The translations under genes were made by a program, and so were the position numbers. DNA of 47,058 nucleotides from Candidatus Zipacnadia bacterium (lineage in GTDB: Bacteria; Armatimonadota; Zipacnadia; Zipacnadales; Zipacnadaceae), in contig JALGTU010000003.1 of assembly GCA_029821195.1 (NCBI GenBank), forward strand, positions 1-47,058. The letters are read 5' to 3'. The stretch's first letter is position 1. Every line of letters starts with the position of its first letter. The notes under the pieces are model-generated. The model saw only the letters and a program-made list of their open reading frames with translations. It had not been told where the DNA came from and ran no database searches. This document shows, in pieces, positions 1 through 7,872 of this stretch.

Positions 1-264
1 ACCTACGACCAAGCTGCGGCCCGTGACTTGATATCTGATGTGCTGAGCGTCTGGCGCGAGCAAGGCGTCTTCGAGTGCATCAGCCCGTACGCTCCGCCCA
101 AGGACGAGGGATATGCCGCGAGCGCCGCCTGTATACTGGGCGCAGTGCGGGCGGACAAGAAACTAGCCCGGATTATTGATGAACGGCTTGTGGGAAACCC
201 GCTTTTTAGGCAAAAAAAGCCGGTTTCCCACACCCTTCCGGCAAAAACTTTGAAAGTTGAGTAG
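1..264 (+). CDS. C-terminal end of an unidentified protein (truncated by window edge)
   Basis: An open frame enters from the left edge and stops with TAG at 262-264, giving 87 residues. The part up to about residue 68 looks like ordinary folded protein, with a stretch GVFECISPYAPPKDEGYAAS that recalls the end of an (alpha/alpha)6-barrel sugar-active enzyme. That resemblance is only a guess. The last 25 or so residues are encoded by a long inverted repeat and look like a tail acquired when the palindrome entered the 3' end of the gene. The next gene starts 137 bases downstream on the same strand. Confidence 0.5.
   Translation, partial: TYDQAAARDLISDVLSVWREQGVFECISPYAPPKDEGYAASAACILGAVRADKKLARIIDERLVGNPLFRQKKPVSHTLPAKTLKVE
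189..232. repeat. 19-bp inverted repeat inside the 3' end of the first gene
   Basis: The left arm at 189-207 (TGTGGGAAACCCGCTTTTT) and the right arm at 214-232 pair over 19 bp with one mismatch around a six-base loop. The stem lies in frame before the stop codon at 262. It could fold in RNA as a terminator-like hairpin, with A/T runs next to the loop. No second copy was seen in the window. Confidence 0.75.
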
Positions 265-400
265 CGCAGTTGACAGTTGCAGCGTGTCGCTGCTGACAAT
301 GAACTGTGAACTGCCGTCAATGGCTTTTGAGCGGTATCTGCACATCTTTCGAAGGCTGATCCCTTTTATCTTCGTGAGTAATGCAGGCTAGGAGTCAGAA

Positions 401-700
401 ATGGCCCGCCCGCTTGAAGAACTGGTGCGTGAGGTCGAAGGGGCAATTGGGCAGCCCATCGTGCTCCGGGCGGTCCGCACACCGGAGCGAGAGCTGCGCG
501 GGCGTATAGTGTCCCGGGCGGGCTACTTGCTGCTGGAATACCGCGATGATACGCCCGGGTACTTCTGGCATCACGATATAATCAGAGAGCTGCTGGCACT
601 GGTCCGTGAGGGCTGCGAGGAATTTGTGCTATACGACTGGGACGCGGCTCTGCAGGGCCTGGCCGGCGAATCAAACCAGGACTTCACCGAGGACAAATGA
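401..700 (+). CDS. hypothetical protein, 99 aa
   Basis: I do not recognise the family. The protein is small, acidic and probably cytoplasmic, with no signal peptide or membrane segment. The N-terminal half alternates short beta-like segments (PIVLRAV, RGRIVSRAGYLLLEY), and the C-terminal half is probably helical. A clear AGGAG lies seven bases before the ATG. Its stop overlaps the start of the next gene in ATGATG, so the two are probably translated together and may be functionally linked to the exported isomerase that follows. Confidence 0.7.
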   Translation: MARPLEELVREVEGAIGQPIVLRAVRTPERELRGRIVSRAGYLLLEYRDDTPGYFWHHDIIRELLALVREGCEEFVLYDWDAALQGLAGESNQDFTEDK

Positions 701-1662
701 TGCAAAGCTGCCGCACGCTGCCCACCAGGATGGTTGTCAACGCGATTGTCATTGGCTGTTGCCTGGCGCTAAGCGCGATATCCTGTGGCGATAGCGACAA
801 GACCGGCGAGCCACGGGTGGTGGCAATCGTAAACGGTACGCCGATCACCGAGGCCCAGCTCATCGAGCGGCTCAAGTACGGCCCCGGCCCGCGGGCGCTG
901 CTGAGAAGGATTGACGCCTGTTTGATATCGGCGGAGGCCGCCCGGCGCAAGATCAGCCCGGGCCGCGAGCAAGTCGAGCTCAAGCTCAGCCAGGCGGCCT
1001 CGCGATTCGGCTCCGAGCAGGAGCTGGCGGCAATGCTGCGCCAGCGCAACGCCTCGCTGGCCGAATTGAAAGACCGCCTGCGCCTGGACGCGATGCTCGA
1101 TACCATAGCAATGCAGCAGATCACGGTCGAGGATGGCGAAGTGCAGCAGTATTACCAGGAGCACCTCGATGAGTTCTCGCACGGTGAGCAGGTGCGGGCG
1201 CGGATGATACTGACCGAGACTCAGGAGAATGCGGAAACGATCAAGGGCGCGCTGGACGCCGGGGGCGACTTCGCCGGGCTGGCTGAGGCGCTGTCCATTG
1301 ATCCCGCCACCGCCGAACAAGGCGGCGATATGGGCTACTTCGAGCGCGAGGATTACGCCCAGGAAATAGCAGAGGTGGCCTTCGCCCTGGCGCCGGGGCA
1401 AGTCAGCGCCCCCTTTGCGGTCCCGGACGGCTACTGCATCATCAAAATCGAGGAGCGCCGCGCCGCCGGCGTCAGGCCGCTGCAGCAAGTACGCGATCAG
1501 ATCATCTCGCGCCTGAAGCATAAGCAGCGCGGTAAGATGCGCCAGGAGTGGCTGGTGCAGCAGCGCCAGCGGGCACGCCTGAAGATCCCCGACCCGCGGT
1601 TGCGCGGGCTCGTAGAGGTGCTGTTGGACAACGCCCCTCCGCCCAATCCCTATGAGTTTTGA
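697..1662 (+). CDS. parvulin-type peptidyl-prolyl isomerase lipoprotein (PrsA/SurA-like)
   Basis: The protein is a predicted exported folding catalyst of 321 aa. The N-terminus has a basic start, a hydrophobic segment at about residues 12-28 and a likely lipobox ending in AISC, followed by VVAIVNGTPITEAQL, the usual beginning of the SurA_N-like chaperone region. A rotamase (parvulin) domain covers roughly residues 160-260, with the recognisable GGDMGYF motif and a final F.V..GYCIIKIEERR strand. It probably sits on the outer face of the cytoplasmic membrane and assists folding of exported proteins. The gene overlaps the small hypothetical gene upstream and converges with the UROD-like gene 21 bases downstream. 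No terminator hairpin is obvious between them. Confidence 0.85.
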   Translation: MMQSCRTLPTRMVVNAIVIGCCLALSAISCGDSDKTGEPRVVAIVNGTPITEAQLIERLKYGPGPRALLRRIDACLISAEAARRKISPGREQVELKLSQAASRFGSEQELAAMLRQRNASLAELKDRLRLDAMLDTIAMQQITVEDGEVQQYYQEHLDEFSHGEQVRARMILTETQENAETIKGALDAGGDFAGLAEALSIDPATAEQGGDMGYFEREDYAQEIAEVAFALAPGQVSAPFAVPDGYCIIKIEERRAAGVRPLQQVRDQIISRLKHKQRGKMRQEWLVQQRQRARLKIPDPRLRGLVEVLLDNAPPPNPYEF

Positions 1663-1683
1663 CCAGCGAAGAGCGAAGCGAGG

Positions 1684-2727
1684 CTACTGCTCCAGCCACG
1701 TCAGCGGGTACCCGCCATACTTGTAGAACGACGAGTACAGCGCTTCGATGTTCTCGAAGGGCACCTCCGGGCCGACCTCGCCGTGCAGCATCACCCCCCC
1801 GTTGAAGTTGCCGAACGCGGCGATGGCCTCCTTGACCTTATCTTCAACCTGCTCCGGGGTGCCCCAGGGAATGGTCCACTGGCGGTCAATGTCGGTGCGG
1901 ATGCAGATCCGTCCGCCCACGATCTCGGCCACGCGCTCGATACCCATACAATCGTGCTGCGGGTTGAGCAAGGTGACGCCGATCTCGATAAGGTCTTCGA
2001 TGATATCCAGAATGTAACCGTCGGTGTGCATCCAGACGTGGATGCCAGCATCACGCGCCATCTCAAAGACCCGCCGGTAGCGGGGCTTGAAGAAGCTGCG
2101 CCACTGGTCGGGATGGATCAGCAGCCGGTCCTGCGCGCCCCAGTCGTCGCCCAGGACGATGCAGTCCACGTCGGTCTTGACATACCGCTCCAGTGCGTGC
2201 AGGTGGCGTTCGACCAGGCGGTCGGCCAGCTCGTGGACGCCTTCGTTGTCTTCGGCGAGGTCCATGAAGAGATTACTGGGCCCGCGCAGGTGCTCCATTG
2301 TCTCAAAGAAGCGCCCGCACCCCACTCGCACGAACTCCTCCGGATGGCGGGCTTCGACCTGGGCAGCAAACTCCTCGAAGTAACTATCATCGGGCAGGGG
2401 CGGAAACTCGTAGGTCCGCCACGCATCCCAGTCGGGGATTGCCGGTCGCAGCACCTCCCCGGAAGTGTAGCCGCGCAGCCGCCGCCAGACTACACCCCAC
2501 TCATCCTGCCACTCGACAACATCTTCGGCGTCCTCGTCTTGTGCGGGAGGCGGGAGGGTATTGTGCTTGATGTTCTCATTGTCGAAGTCGTCGGGATACT
2601 TGTCGGCCAGGTCGAGCAGGCGTTGGCCGTGACGCCAGATCGCGCCCGGGAAGATGTAGTGATGAATGGGGCACCGATCCGGGCCGGTGAATTCAATTGC
2701 CGCCAAAATGCGTTCGCGTGGAGTCAT
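1684..2727 (-). CDS. uroporphyrinogen-decarboxylase-like (URO-D family) methyltransferase
   Basis: The 347-aa protein begins MTPRERILAAIEFTGPDRCP, the typical start of the broad URO-D/MtaA/CmuA family. It contains HTDGYILDIIEDLIEIG and LNPQ...GRICIRTDIDRQ in the C-terminal half of the barrel. True haem-pathway HemE keeps other substrate arginines. Members of this divergent type are usually thought to move methyl groups to or from corrinoids. The zinc-type H-x-C motif of MtaA/CmuA is H-x-D here, so the metal site, if any, differs. No porphyrin genes are nearby, while B12 uptake and corrinoid enzymes are in the window. The specific substrate is unknown. A remnant of a second family member lies directly upstream. 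Confidence 0.8.
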   Translation of the reverse strand: MTPRERILAAIEFTGPDRCPIHHYIFPGAIWRHGQRLLDLADKYPDDFDNENIKHNTLPPPAQDEDAEDVVEWQDEWGVVWRRLRGYTSGEVLRPAIPDWDAWRTYEFPPLPDDSYFEEFAAQVEARHPEEFVRVGCGRFFETMEHLRGPSNLFMDLAEDNEGVHELADRLVERHLHALERYVKTDVDCIVLGDDWGAQDRLLIHPDQWRSFFKPRYRRVFEMARDAGIHVWMHTDGYILDIIEDLIEIGVTLLNPQHDCMGIERVAEIVGGRICIRTDIDRQWTIPWGTPEQVEDKVKEAIAAFGNFNGGVMLHGEVGPEVPFENIEALYSSFYKYGGYPLTWLEQ

Positions 2728-2824
2728 GGCTGTTGCTCTTGCTCATGGGGTAGCTATCGCTGAACGAGTATGGTCGGGTGAACTCAATCCAGCTCAGGAT
2801 TCGTTCGCTGTTATGCCCAATCAT
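2693..2824 (-). pseudogene. remnant of a second URO-D-like gene (N-terminal fragment)
   Basis: A 43-codon frame starts with ATG at 2824 and stops at 2693. Residues 6-16 read SERILSWIEFT. This matches the N-terminus of the intact URO-D-like protein just downstream (RERILAAIEFT), after which similarity is lost. The similarity is also visible in the DNA, comparing about 2770-2810 with the start of the gene at about 2680-2720. The simplest reading is a decayed tandem paralogue of which only the first 18 or so codons survive. It is unlikely to encode a functional protein. Confidence 0.6.
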
Positions 2825-2850
2825 TTCCCCGAGATTATTATCATTAGACC

Positions 2851-2926
2851 CGTAGGGGCGCTGCTTGCCGCGCCCCGATGGGGCGCGATGGGTAACGCAA
2901 GGGACGCAGCAAGCAGCGCCCCTACG
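2851..2926. repeat. nested palindromic element, GTAGGGGCGCTGCTTGC type
   Basis: The outer arms at 2851-2868 and 2909-2926 are an 18-bp perfect inverted repeat. Inside, 2869-2876 and 2880-2887 form an 8-bp perfect hairpin (CGCGCCCC/GGGGCGCG). The element starts CGTAGG and ends CCTACG, like the other intergenic palindromes of the window. It sits ten bases after the PIG-L stop codon and could serve as a 3' hairpin for that transcript. Confidence 0.85.
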
Positions 2927-2935
2927 GTGGTGTGT

Positions 2936-3637
2936 TTACGGCAAGATCCGCTCGGTGCGCAGGCGCGGCCAGAGCTTGGCGATCTGGAAGCCCTCGGCGT
3001 ACTTCACGCCGCACTGCTCTCCCCGGGTGCGGGCAATAATCTCAATGAACTCCGCCACGTCCATATTATCGTGGTCCATCATCCACTGTACCTGGCTCTG
3101 GTGGCATAGCAGCGCCGCGTGCTTCTTCTCGAAAGTGTCGGTGATGTCCACGTACAGCTCGGGGATGAAGTTGGTCGCTGCTACCGTGTCCATATAGAGG
3201 ATCGCGGCGATACCCTCTTGAGAGGCGTGTTCCGTCTCGATATGCGGCACCGTAGACAGGAAGCTCGCCGCAAAGACCAGGTCTGAGGCGGTGCGATGGT
3301 CGGGATGGTAGTCGTCCGGAGAGTGGGTGATGATCACATCGGGATTAGCCCAGCGGATGGCGTCAATCATCAACGTCCGCGTGCGCTTGTCGTGAAAGAG
3401 CCATTCGTCATTCTCCCCGATCATCAGGAACTCCGCCCCGATCGTCTCCGCGGCCTTACGGGCCTCGTTGGTGCGGATCTCGGCCAGCTCGTCAGGCGGA
3501 ATCTCTACGCTGCCCATATTGCCATTGGTGCAGACCACGTTGAAGACCTGGTCGCCCCGCTCGACATACTTAGCCAGCGTCCCCGCGCACAGAAACTCAA
3601 TATCATCGGGATGTGCTCCTACTGCCATTACACGCAT
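2936..3637 (-). CDS. PIG-L/LmbE family zinc deacetylase
   Basis: The 233-aa protein begins MRVMAVGAHPDDIEF, with the AHPDD zinc and catalytic motif of LmbE-like N-acetyl-sugar deacetylases. The second metal motif appears as YHPDHR near residue 120. Known members remove acetyl groups from GlcNAc-containing lipids, mycothiol or bacillithiol precursors, or antibiotics, and the substrate here cannot be told. I chose the ATG at 3637 rather than an in-frame ATG at 3670. The family starts at this point, GAGG lies just upstream, and the longer form would overlap glyA. The gene follows glyA by 19 bases, probably in one transcript. Confidence 0.85.
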   Translation of the reverse strand: MRVMAVGAHPDDIEFLCAGTLAKYVERGDQVFNVVCTNGNMGSVEIPPDELAEIRTNEARKAAETIGAEFLMIGENDEWLFHDKRTRTLMIDAIRWANPDVIITHSPDDYHPDHRTASDLVFAASFLSTVPHIETEHASQEGIAAILYMDTVAATNFIPELYVDITDTFEKKHAALLCHQSQVQWMMDHDNMDVAEFIEIIARTRGEQCGVKYAEGFQIAKLWPRLRTERILP

Positions 3638-3656
3638 TTGCCTCACTGTCCTTTCG

Positions 3657-4904
3657 TCAGAGATCCTCATAGATAGGGAAGGCCTCGCACAGCCCCTGAA
3701 CCTGGCCCCGTACTTCTTCGAGGACCTCCGGGTTATCGCGGCCTTCGTGGATGACTCGGGCTATCCATTGCCCCACCAGCTTCATCTCCGGCTCTTTCAT
3801 TCCCCGGCTGGTCAGGCCGGGCGTGCCGGGCCGGATGCCGCTGGTCTCGGTGGCCGGGGCGGGATCGCCAGGGATAAGGTTCTTGTTGACCACCATGCCG
3901 GCCGCCTCCATCAGATCGGCGGCTTCCCGGCCAGTGATCTGTTTGTTGCGCAGGTCCACCAGCAGCAGGTGGTTGTCCGTGCCGCCGGTGACCAGCGTGA
4001 AGCCCTCTTCCAGCAAAGCCTGGCCCAGAGCCTGGCAGTTGCGGACGATCTGGCGCTGATACTCGCGGAAGCCGAATTCCTGGGCTTCTTTGAAGCAGAC
4101 CGCCTTGGCCGCGATGATCTGCATCAGCGGCCCGGCCTGGATACCGGGAAAGACCGCCCGGTCAATCTGGTCAGCATACTCTTGCTTGCACAGAATGAGT
4201 GCTCCGCGGGGCCCCCGCAGGGTCTTGTGGGTGGTGGAGGTGATCACATCAGCGTAGGGCACGGGCGTCGGATGGGCCTCGGCAGCCACCAGCCCGCTGA
4301 TGTGGGCGATGTCGGCCATCAGGTAAGCGCCCACCTCGTCGGCGATCTCGCGGAACCTCTTGAAATCAATGATGCGCGGGTAGGCGCTGTATCCGGCGAT
4401 GATGAGCCGGGGCCGGACCTCCTTGGCGGCCTCCATTATCATATCGTAGTTGAGCCGATCGGTGTCAGGGTCGAGACCATAGAAATGTGACTCATAGAAC
4501 TGTCCGCTGAAGCTGATGGGCGAGCCATGGGTGAGGTGACCGCCCGTGGCGACGCTCAGCGCCATTATCTTGTCACCGGGCTTGAGCAGCGCGTAGTACG
4601 TGGCCATATTAGCCTGCGAGCCGGTATGGAGCTGGACGTTGGCGTGGTCCGCGCCGAACAATTCCGTGGCCCGGTCAATGGCGAGCTGCTCCAGTTCGTC
4701 GTAGAACTCGCAGCCGTTGTAGAAGCGCTTATATGGATAGCCCTCAGCATACTTGTTGGTGAAGACCGAGCCCATCGCTGCCATCACCGCGCGGCTGGCG
4801 TAGTTCTCCGAGGGGATGAGCATAAGCGTCGTCTTCTGGCGCTCCAGCTCGTCTTGCATGATCCTGTAGACCTGGGCGTCGGCCTGATGCAAACTTCGGT
4901 TCAT
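3657..4904 (-). CDS. glyA: serine hydroxymethyltransferase
   Basis: GlyA interconverts serine and glycine with tetrahydrofolate and methylene-THF, using PLP in the cytoplasm. The 415-aa protein shows LIPSENYAS near the N-terminus, the substrate loop KYAEGYPYKRFYNG, a Gly/His region GGHLTHGSP, and the PLP lysine in TSTTHKTLRGPRG (about K227). The frame stays open to 5009, but the family begins at MNRSLHQADAQVYRIMQ, so the ATG at 4904 is used, preceded by AAAGAAG and GTGAG. The gene is followed closely by the PIG-L deacetylase. Its one-carbon role fits with PurH and the pterin-dependent corrinoid methyltransferase elsewhere in the window. Confidence 0.95.
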   Translation of the reverse strand: MNRSLHQADAQVYRIMQDELERQKTTLMLIPSENYASRAVMAAMGSVFTNKYAEGYPYKRFYNGCEFYDELEQLAIDRATELFGADHANVQLHTGSQANMATYYALLKPGDKIMALSVATGGHLTHGSPISFSGQFYESHFYGLDPDTDRLNYDMIMEAAKEVRPRLIIAGYSAYPRIIDFKRFREIADEVGAYLMADIAHISGLVAAEAHPTPVPYADVITSTTHKTLRGPRGALILCKQEYADQIDRAVFPGIQAGPLMQIIAAKAVCFKEAQEFGFREYQRQIVRNCQALGQALLEEGFTLVTGGTDNHLLLVDLRNKQITGREAADLMEAAGMVVNKNLIPGDPAPATETSGIRPGTPGLTSRGMKEPEMKLVGQWIARVIHEGRDNPEVLEEVRGQVQGLCEAFPIYEDL

Positions 4905-5127
4905 TATTCTCACTTCTTTCAGGTAGACAGGGTATCGCTCCCCGCCCTGAGAGAGGTCTAAGCATTGCCCAAAGACAGCAGATAGATTCGTGCGAGGAAG
5001 GCGTTTCACCTTCTTGCCGCCACAGGCGGCCTGGTTGTACCGAGGTTATCGAACTGCCTGGACGCTGTCGCCTCCGGTAGGGGCGAAATATGCATGAGCA
5101 CATCCCCTCCTACATACGGCCCCATCC
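4905..5127 (-). other. leader region upstream of glyA with several hairpins
   Basis: This stretch of just over 200 bases holds no supported gene. In the glyA direction I see three short stems in succession: CCGCC/GGCGG, GAAGG/CCTTC and CAGGG/CCCTG. A degenerate GTAGGGG...CCTCCTAC palindrome lies at about 5076-5113. It does not match the glycine, THF, SAM or ZTP riboswitch consensus as I know them, nor a convincing T-box. It may be only untranslated leader plus repeat DNA. Confidence 0.3.
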
Positions 5128-5152
5128 GACAGGCGAGACGCCTGTCCTACCG
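5128..5152. repeat. short palindrome, GACAGGCG-AGA-CGCCTGTCCTACC family
   Basis: GACAGGCG and CGCCTGTC pair perfectly over 8 bp around AGA and are followed by CTACCG. The same unit recurs at 22537, 28932 and, diverged, at 39852. This copy overlaps the 3' end of the sialidase-like gene and supplies its TAG stop (CTA at 5147-5149 on the plus strand). Confidence 0.85.
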
Positions 5153-6202
5153 AGCCTCACTCAGCAGAATCTCGTCTTCGCGAAAGCGGCACGCCCGGAT
5201 CCAAGCGAGCGGCGCATCGCGCCGGATGTAGTTGACGCAGTAGACGATCCCGTCGGGAAGCTGCACCCAGCCCGAATACCCAGTATCGGGAGTAGGGCTG
5301 TTGTCGTGGTCGAGCATCATCACCTGCCCGCTTTGCTCGTCCGGGGTTGGCTGGAGGGTACTGTCAATCTCCTCCAGATAGGCCATCAGATTGTGCGCAC
5401 CGCGGCCTGCGCCGTGCAGCAACAGCCGGTAGGTGACCAGCACCCGCCCGCTTGCCAGCAGCCCGGCGGTGGGCCGGTGGCAGCCAATCATCAATGTCGG
5501 GTAGGGGCCATCCCAGGTCAGCCCGCCGTCGGCGGAGAAGCACTTGAAGCCCGGATAGGCTTGGCGGGAGTTCTCGCGCATGTAGCAGACCAGCTCGCCG
5601 TCGGGCAGCCGCAGGATGCTCGCCTCACAGTGGTTGTACCGGCCGTCGTCGGCGAGGGTGATCGGCCCCGGCCAGGTCAGGCCGCCGTCGGTGCTGCGGT
5701 GCAGGTACTGGCAGCGCCTGTCGGTCTCCTGGTTCTGCCAGTGGGTGGCGATGAGCAGCGTCCCGTCGGCCAGCTCGCAAGGCCGGTCCGGCACGATGCC
5801 GGGGATGCCCGTCTCCTGGCGGTCGCTCCAGCTCTCACCGTCGTCGCTCCACCACAGGAAGTTGGTCGCGCCTTCCTGGGTGTGGCGCTTCTCAAAGTCT
5901 GTTGCCGCGTTGCAGACCAGCAGCAGCCGCCCGTCTTGCAGTACGCGCATGCGTGGACAGTCGTAAGTCAGATAGTCGGCCGCATCTACCTTCGTGACGT
6001 CGGGCCCCTCGGCGACGACGATCCGCGCGCTCCAGGTCTCGCCGTCGTCATCGCTGACGCGGACGACTATCCGCGAGAACTTGGCGACTACGTGGTGATC
6101 CGACTCCCGGTAGGCCACCACCAGCCGCCCTGAAGCCAGCCGGGCCAGGTCGGGGAAGCATTCGTAGACGCTGTCGTCACGGGTTACCGTCAAGTAGTCC
6201 AC
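5147..6202 (-). CDS. sialidase-like (BNR/Asp-box) six-bladed propeller protein
   Basis: The 351-aa protein carries repeated Asp-box-like motifs (SDDDGETW, SDDGESW, STDGGLTW, SADGGLTWDG), each at a beta-propeller blade as in exo-sialidases. It also has RPTAGLLASGRVLVTYR, typical of the family. There is no signal peptide, so it is probably cytoplasmic or not a secreted sialidase, and the glycan substrate is unknown. The reading frame stays open into purH, but the start is taken as GTG at 6202. That codon lies 12 bases after the purH stop and has AGGGG seven bases upstream. The N-terminus is then MDYLTVTRDDSVYECFPDLA. Its stop codon lies inside a palindromic repeat. Confidence 0.75.
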   Translation of the reverse strand: MDYLTVTRDDSVYECFPDLARLASGRLVVAYRESDHHVVAKFSRIVVRVSDDDGETWSARIVVAEGPDVTKVDAADYLTYDCPRMRVLQDGRLLLVCNAATDFEKRHTQEGATNFLWWSDDGESWSDRQETGIPGIVPDRPCELADGTLLIATHWQNQETDRRCQYLHRSTDGGLTWPGPITLADDGRYNHCEASILRLPDGELVCYMRENSRQAYPGFKCFSADGGLTWDGPYPTLMIGCHRPTAGLLASGRVLVTYRLLLHGAGRGAHNLMAYLEEIDSTLQPTPDEQSGQVMMLDHDNSPTPDTGYSGWVQLPDGIVYCVNYIRRDAPLAWIRACRFREDEILLSEAR

Positions 6203-6213
6203 GGGATCACCCC

Positions 6214-7851
6214 TTAGTGCCAGAAATGGCGCATTCCGGTAAAGACCATCACCAGCCCGTGTTCGTTGGCCGCGGCGATGACCTCCTCGTCGGCCCGTGA
6301 GCCGCCCGGCTGGATGATCGCAACCGCGCCGGTCGCTGCCGCCGCGTCCAGCCCGTCGCGGGCCGGGAACATCGCGTCGGAGGCCAGTACCGAGCCCTGC
6401 GCACGGTTGCCGGCCTTGCGGGCGGCGATCAGGCACGAGTCAATCCGGCTCATCTGCCCGGCGCCGCAGCCGACCAGCCGCGTGCCCTGTACCAGCACAA
6501 TCGCGTTGCTCTTGACGTGCTTGGCGACCCTGTCGGCGAACAGCAGCGACTCGAGTTGCTCGGGCGTGGGCTGCTTTTCCGTCACTACCTGGATATCGTC
6601 GGGAGCGACAAACTGGGCGTCCTCGGTTTGAACGACCAGCCCGCCCGGAATCTTCTTCAGGTCGAGGTCGGGCTGGGTAGGCGCATCGAACTGGTCCATC
6701 TGCATGATGCGCAGGTTCTTGTGCCGGCGCAGAAGCTCGAGGGCCTCAGGTTCGTAACCGGGGGCGACGATGGCCTCGGCGAAGGCGCTGATAATCAGCG
6801 ACTCCTCGTCACCGGACTCCGCGCGGTAGCGCGGCGCGATCACCTGGTTGAGGAATCCTTTGTTCCCGATCATCTCGGCGGTCTCGGCGTCAATGACGCG
6901 GTTGAAGCCCATCACTGAGCCGAAGGCCGAGATCGGGTCGGCCGCCCAGGCATCCTGAAAGGCCTGGGCGAGCGTTGGCGCGCTGGCGAGTCCGCAGGGG
7001 TTGAGATGCTTGATAATTACCGCCGTCGGCTCGGTGAAGTCGCGGGCGGAGGTGAGCGCGGCGGTCAGGTCCAGGTAATTGTTGAACGACAGCTCCCGCT
7101 CGCCGTGAATCTTCTCAGCCTGGGCCAGGCCCGGCTCAGCCGCGTCAACCTGGGCGTAAAGCACGGCCTGCTGGTGGGAGTTCTCCCCGTAACGCAAATC
7201 CCCGCCCTGCTTGATGTACCACGGCGCGAAGTAGCCGGGGAACTCGCTCTCTTCGGTGGCGAACTGCTTGGAGAGATACTGGGCAATCGCCGCGTCGTAC
7301 TGGCCGGTGTGGGCAAAGACTTCCAGGGCGAGCTGGCGGCGGGTCTCGTCGGACACAGCACCGTCGTTGGCCTGCATCTCCGCGATAATCTCGTCATAGC
7401 GCTCCGGGTTACAGACCACCGCGACGCTGGCGAAGTTCTTGGCGGCCGAGCGCAGCATCGTCGGCCCACCGATGTCAATGTTCTCGACAGCCTCCTCCAG
7501 CGTCACGTCCGGCCTGGCGATCGTCTCCCGGAACGGATAGAGATTGACCACCACCAGGTCAATCAGCTCGATGCCGTGCGCTTCGGCCTCCTCGAGGTGC
7601 TCGGGGATATCCCGATTGGCGAGCAGCGCACCGTGAATCTTCGGATGCAGCGTCTTGACCCGGCCCTCCATCATCTCGGGGAAGCCGGTGTACTCCTCCA
7701 CCGCTGTCACCGGCACGCCGGCCTCCTGAAGCGCGCGCATGGTGCCACCGGTCGAGAGAATCGAGACGCCCATCTCGCTAAGCTGCCGGGCGAATTCGAC
7801 GATGCCCGTCTTGTCAGACACACTAATCAAGGCTCTCTGAATCTTGCGCAT
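6214..7851 (-). CDS. purH: bifunctional AICAR transformylase/IMP cyclohydrolase
   Basis: PurH performs the last two steps of IMP synthesis: formylation of AICAR with 10-formyl-THF, then ring closure. The 545-aa length is close to normal. The N-terminal MGS-like cyclohydrolase domain begins RALISVSDKTGIVEFA and contains STGGTMRALQEAGV. The transformylase domain shows the catalytic Lys-His in IIKHLNPCGLAS and ends with the conserved HGLVMVFTGMRHFWH. The gene starts 21 bases after the heparinase-like gene, with AAAGGA upstream of the ATG. No other purine gene is nearby, so its place in this operon looks incidental or linked to one-carbon supply with glyA. Confidence 0.95.
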   Translation of the reverse strand: MRKIQRALISVSDKTGIVEFARQLSEMGVSILSTGGTMRALQEAGVPVTAVEEYTGFPEMMEGRVKTLHPKIHGALLANRDIPEHLEEAEAHGIELIDLVVVNLYPFRETIARPDVTLEEAVENIDIGGPTMLRSAAKNFASVAVVCNPERYDEIIAEMQANDGAVSDETRRQLALEVFAHTGQYDAAIAQYLSKQFATEESEFPGYFAPWYIKQGGDLRYGENSHQQAVLYAQVDAAEPGLAQAEKIHGERELSFNNYLDLTAALTSARDFTEPTAVIIKHLNPCGLASAPTLAQAFQDAWAADPISAFGSVMGFNRVIDAETAEMIGNKGFLNQVIAPRYRAESGDEESLIISAFAEAIVAPGYEPEALELLRRHKNLRIMQMDQFDAPTQPDLDLKKIPGGLVVQTEDAQFVAPDDIQVVTEKQPTPEQLESLLFADRVAKHVKSNAIVLVQGTRLVGCGAGQMSRIDSCLIAARKAGNRAQGSVLASDAMFPARDGLDAAAATGAVAIIQPGGSRADEEVIAAANEHGLVMVFTGMRHFWH

Positions 7852-7872
7852 AGCGTACTATCCTTTCCGTAG

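Noticed and set aside
1783-2763. 326-aa plus-strand reading frame opposite the URO-D-like gene
   Set aside because: It is a GC-driven shadow of a well-supported gene on the other strand, with no family motif and no ribosome site.
4981-5040. T-box-like AAGGTGAAACGCC before glyA
   Set aside because: It lacks the conserved T-box core and any specifier/antiterminator arrangement. It forms a simple GAAGG/CCTTC hairpin.
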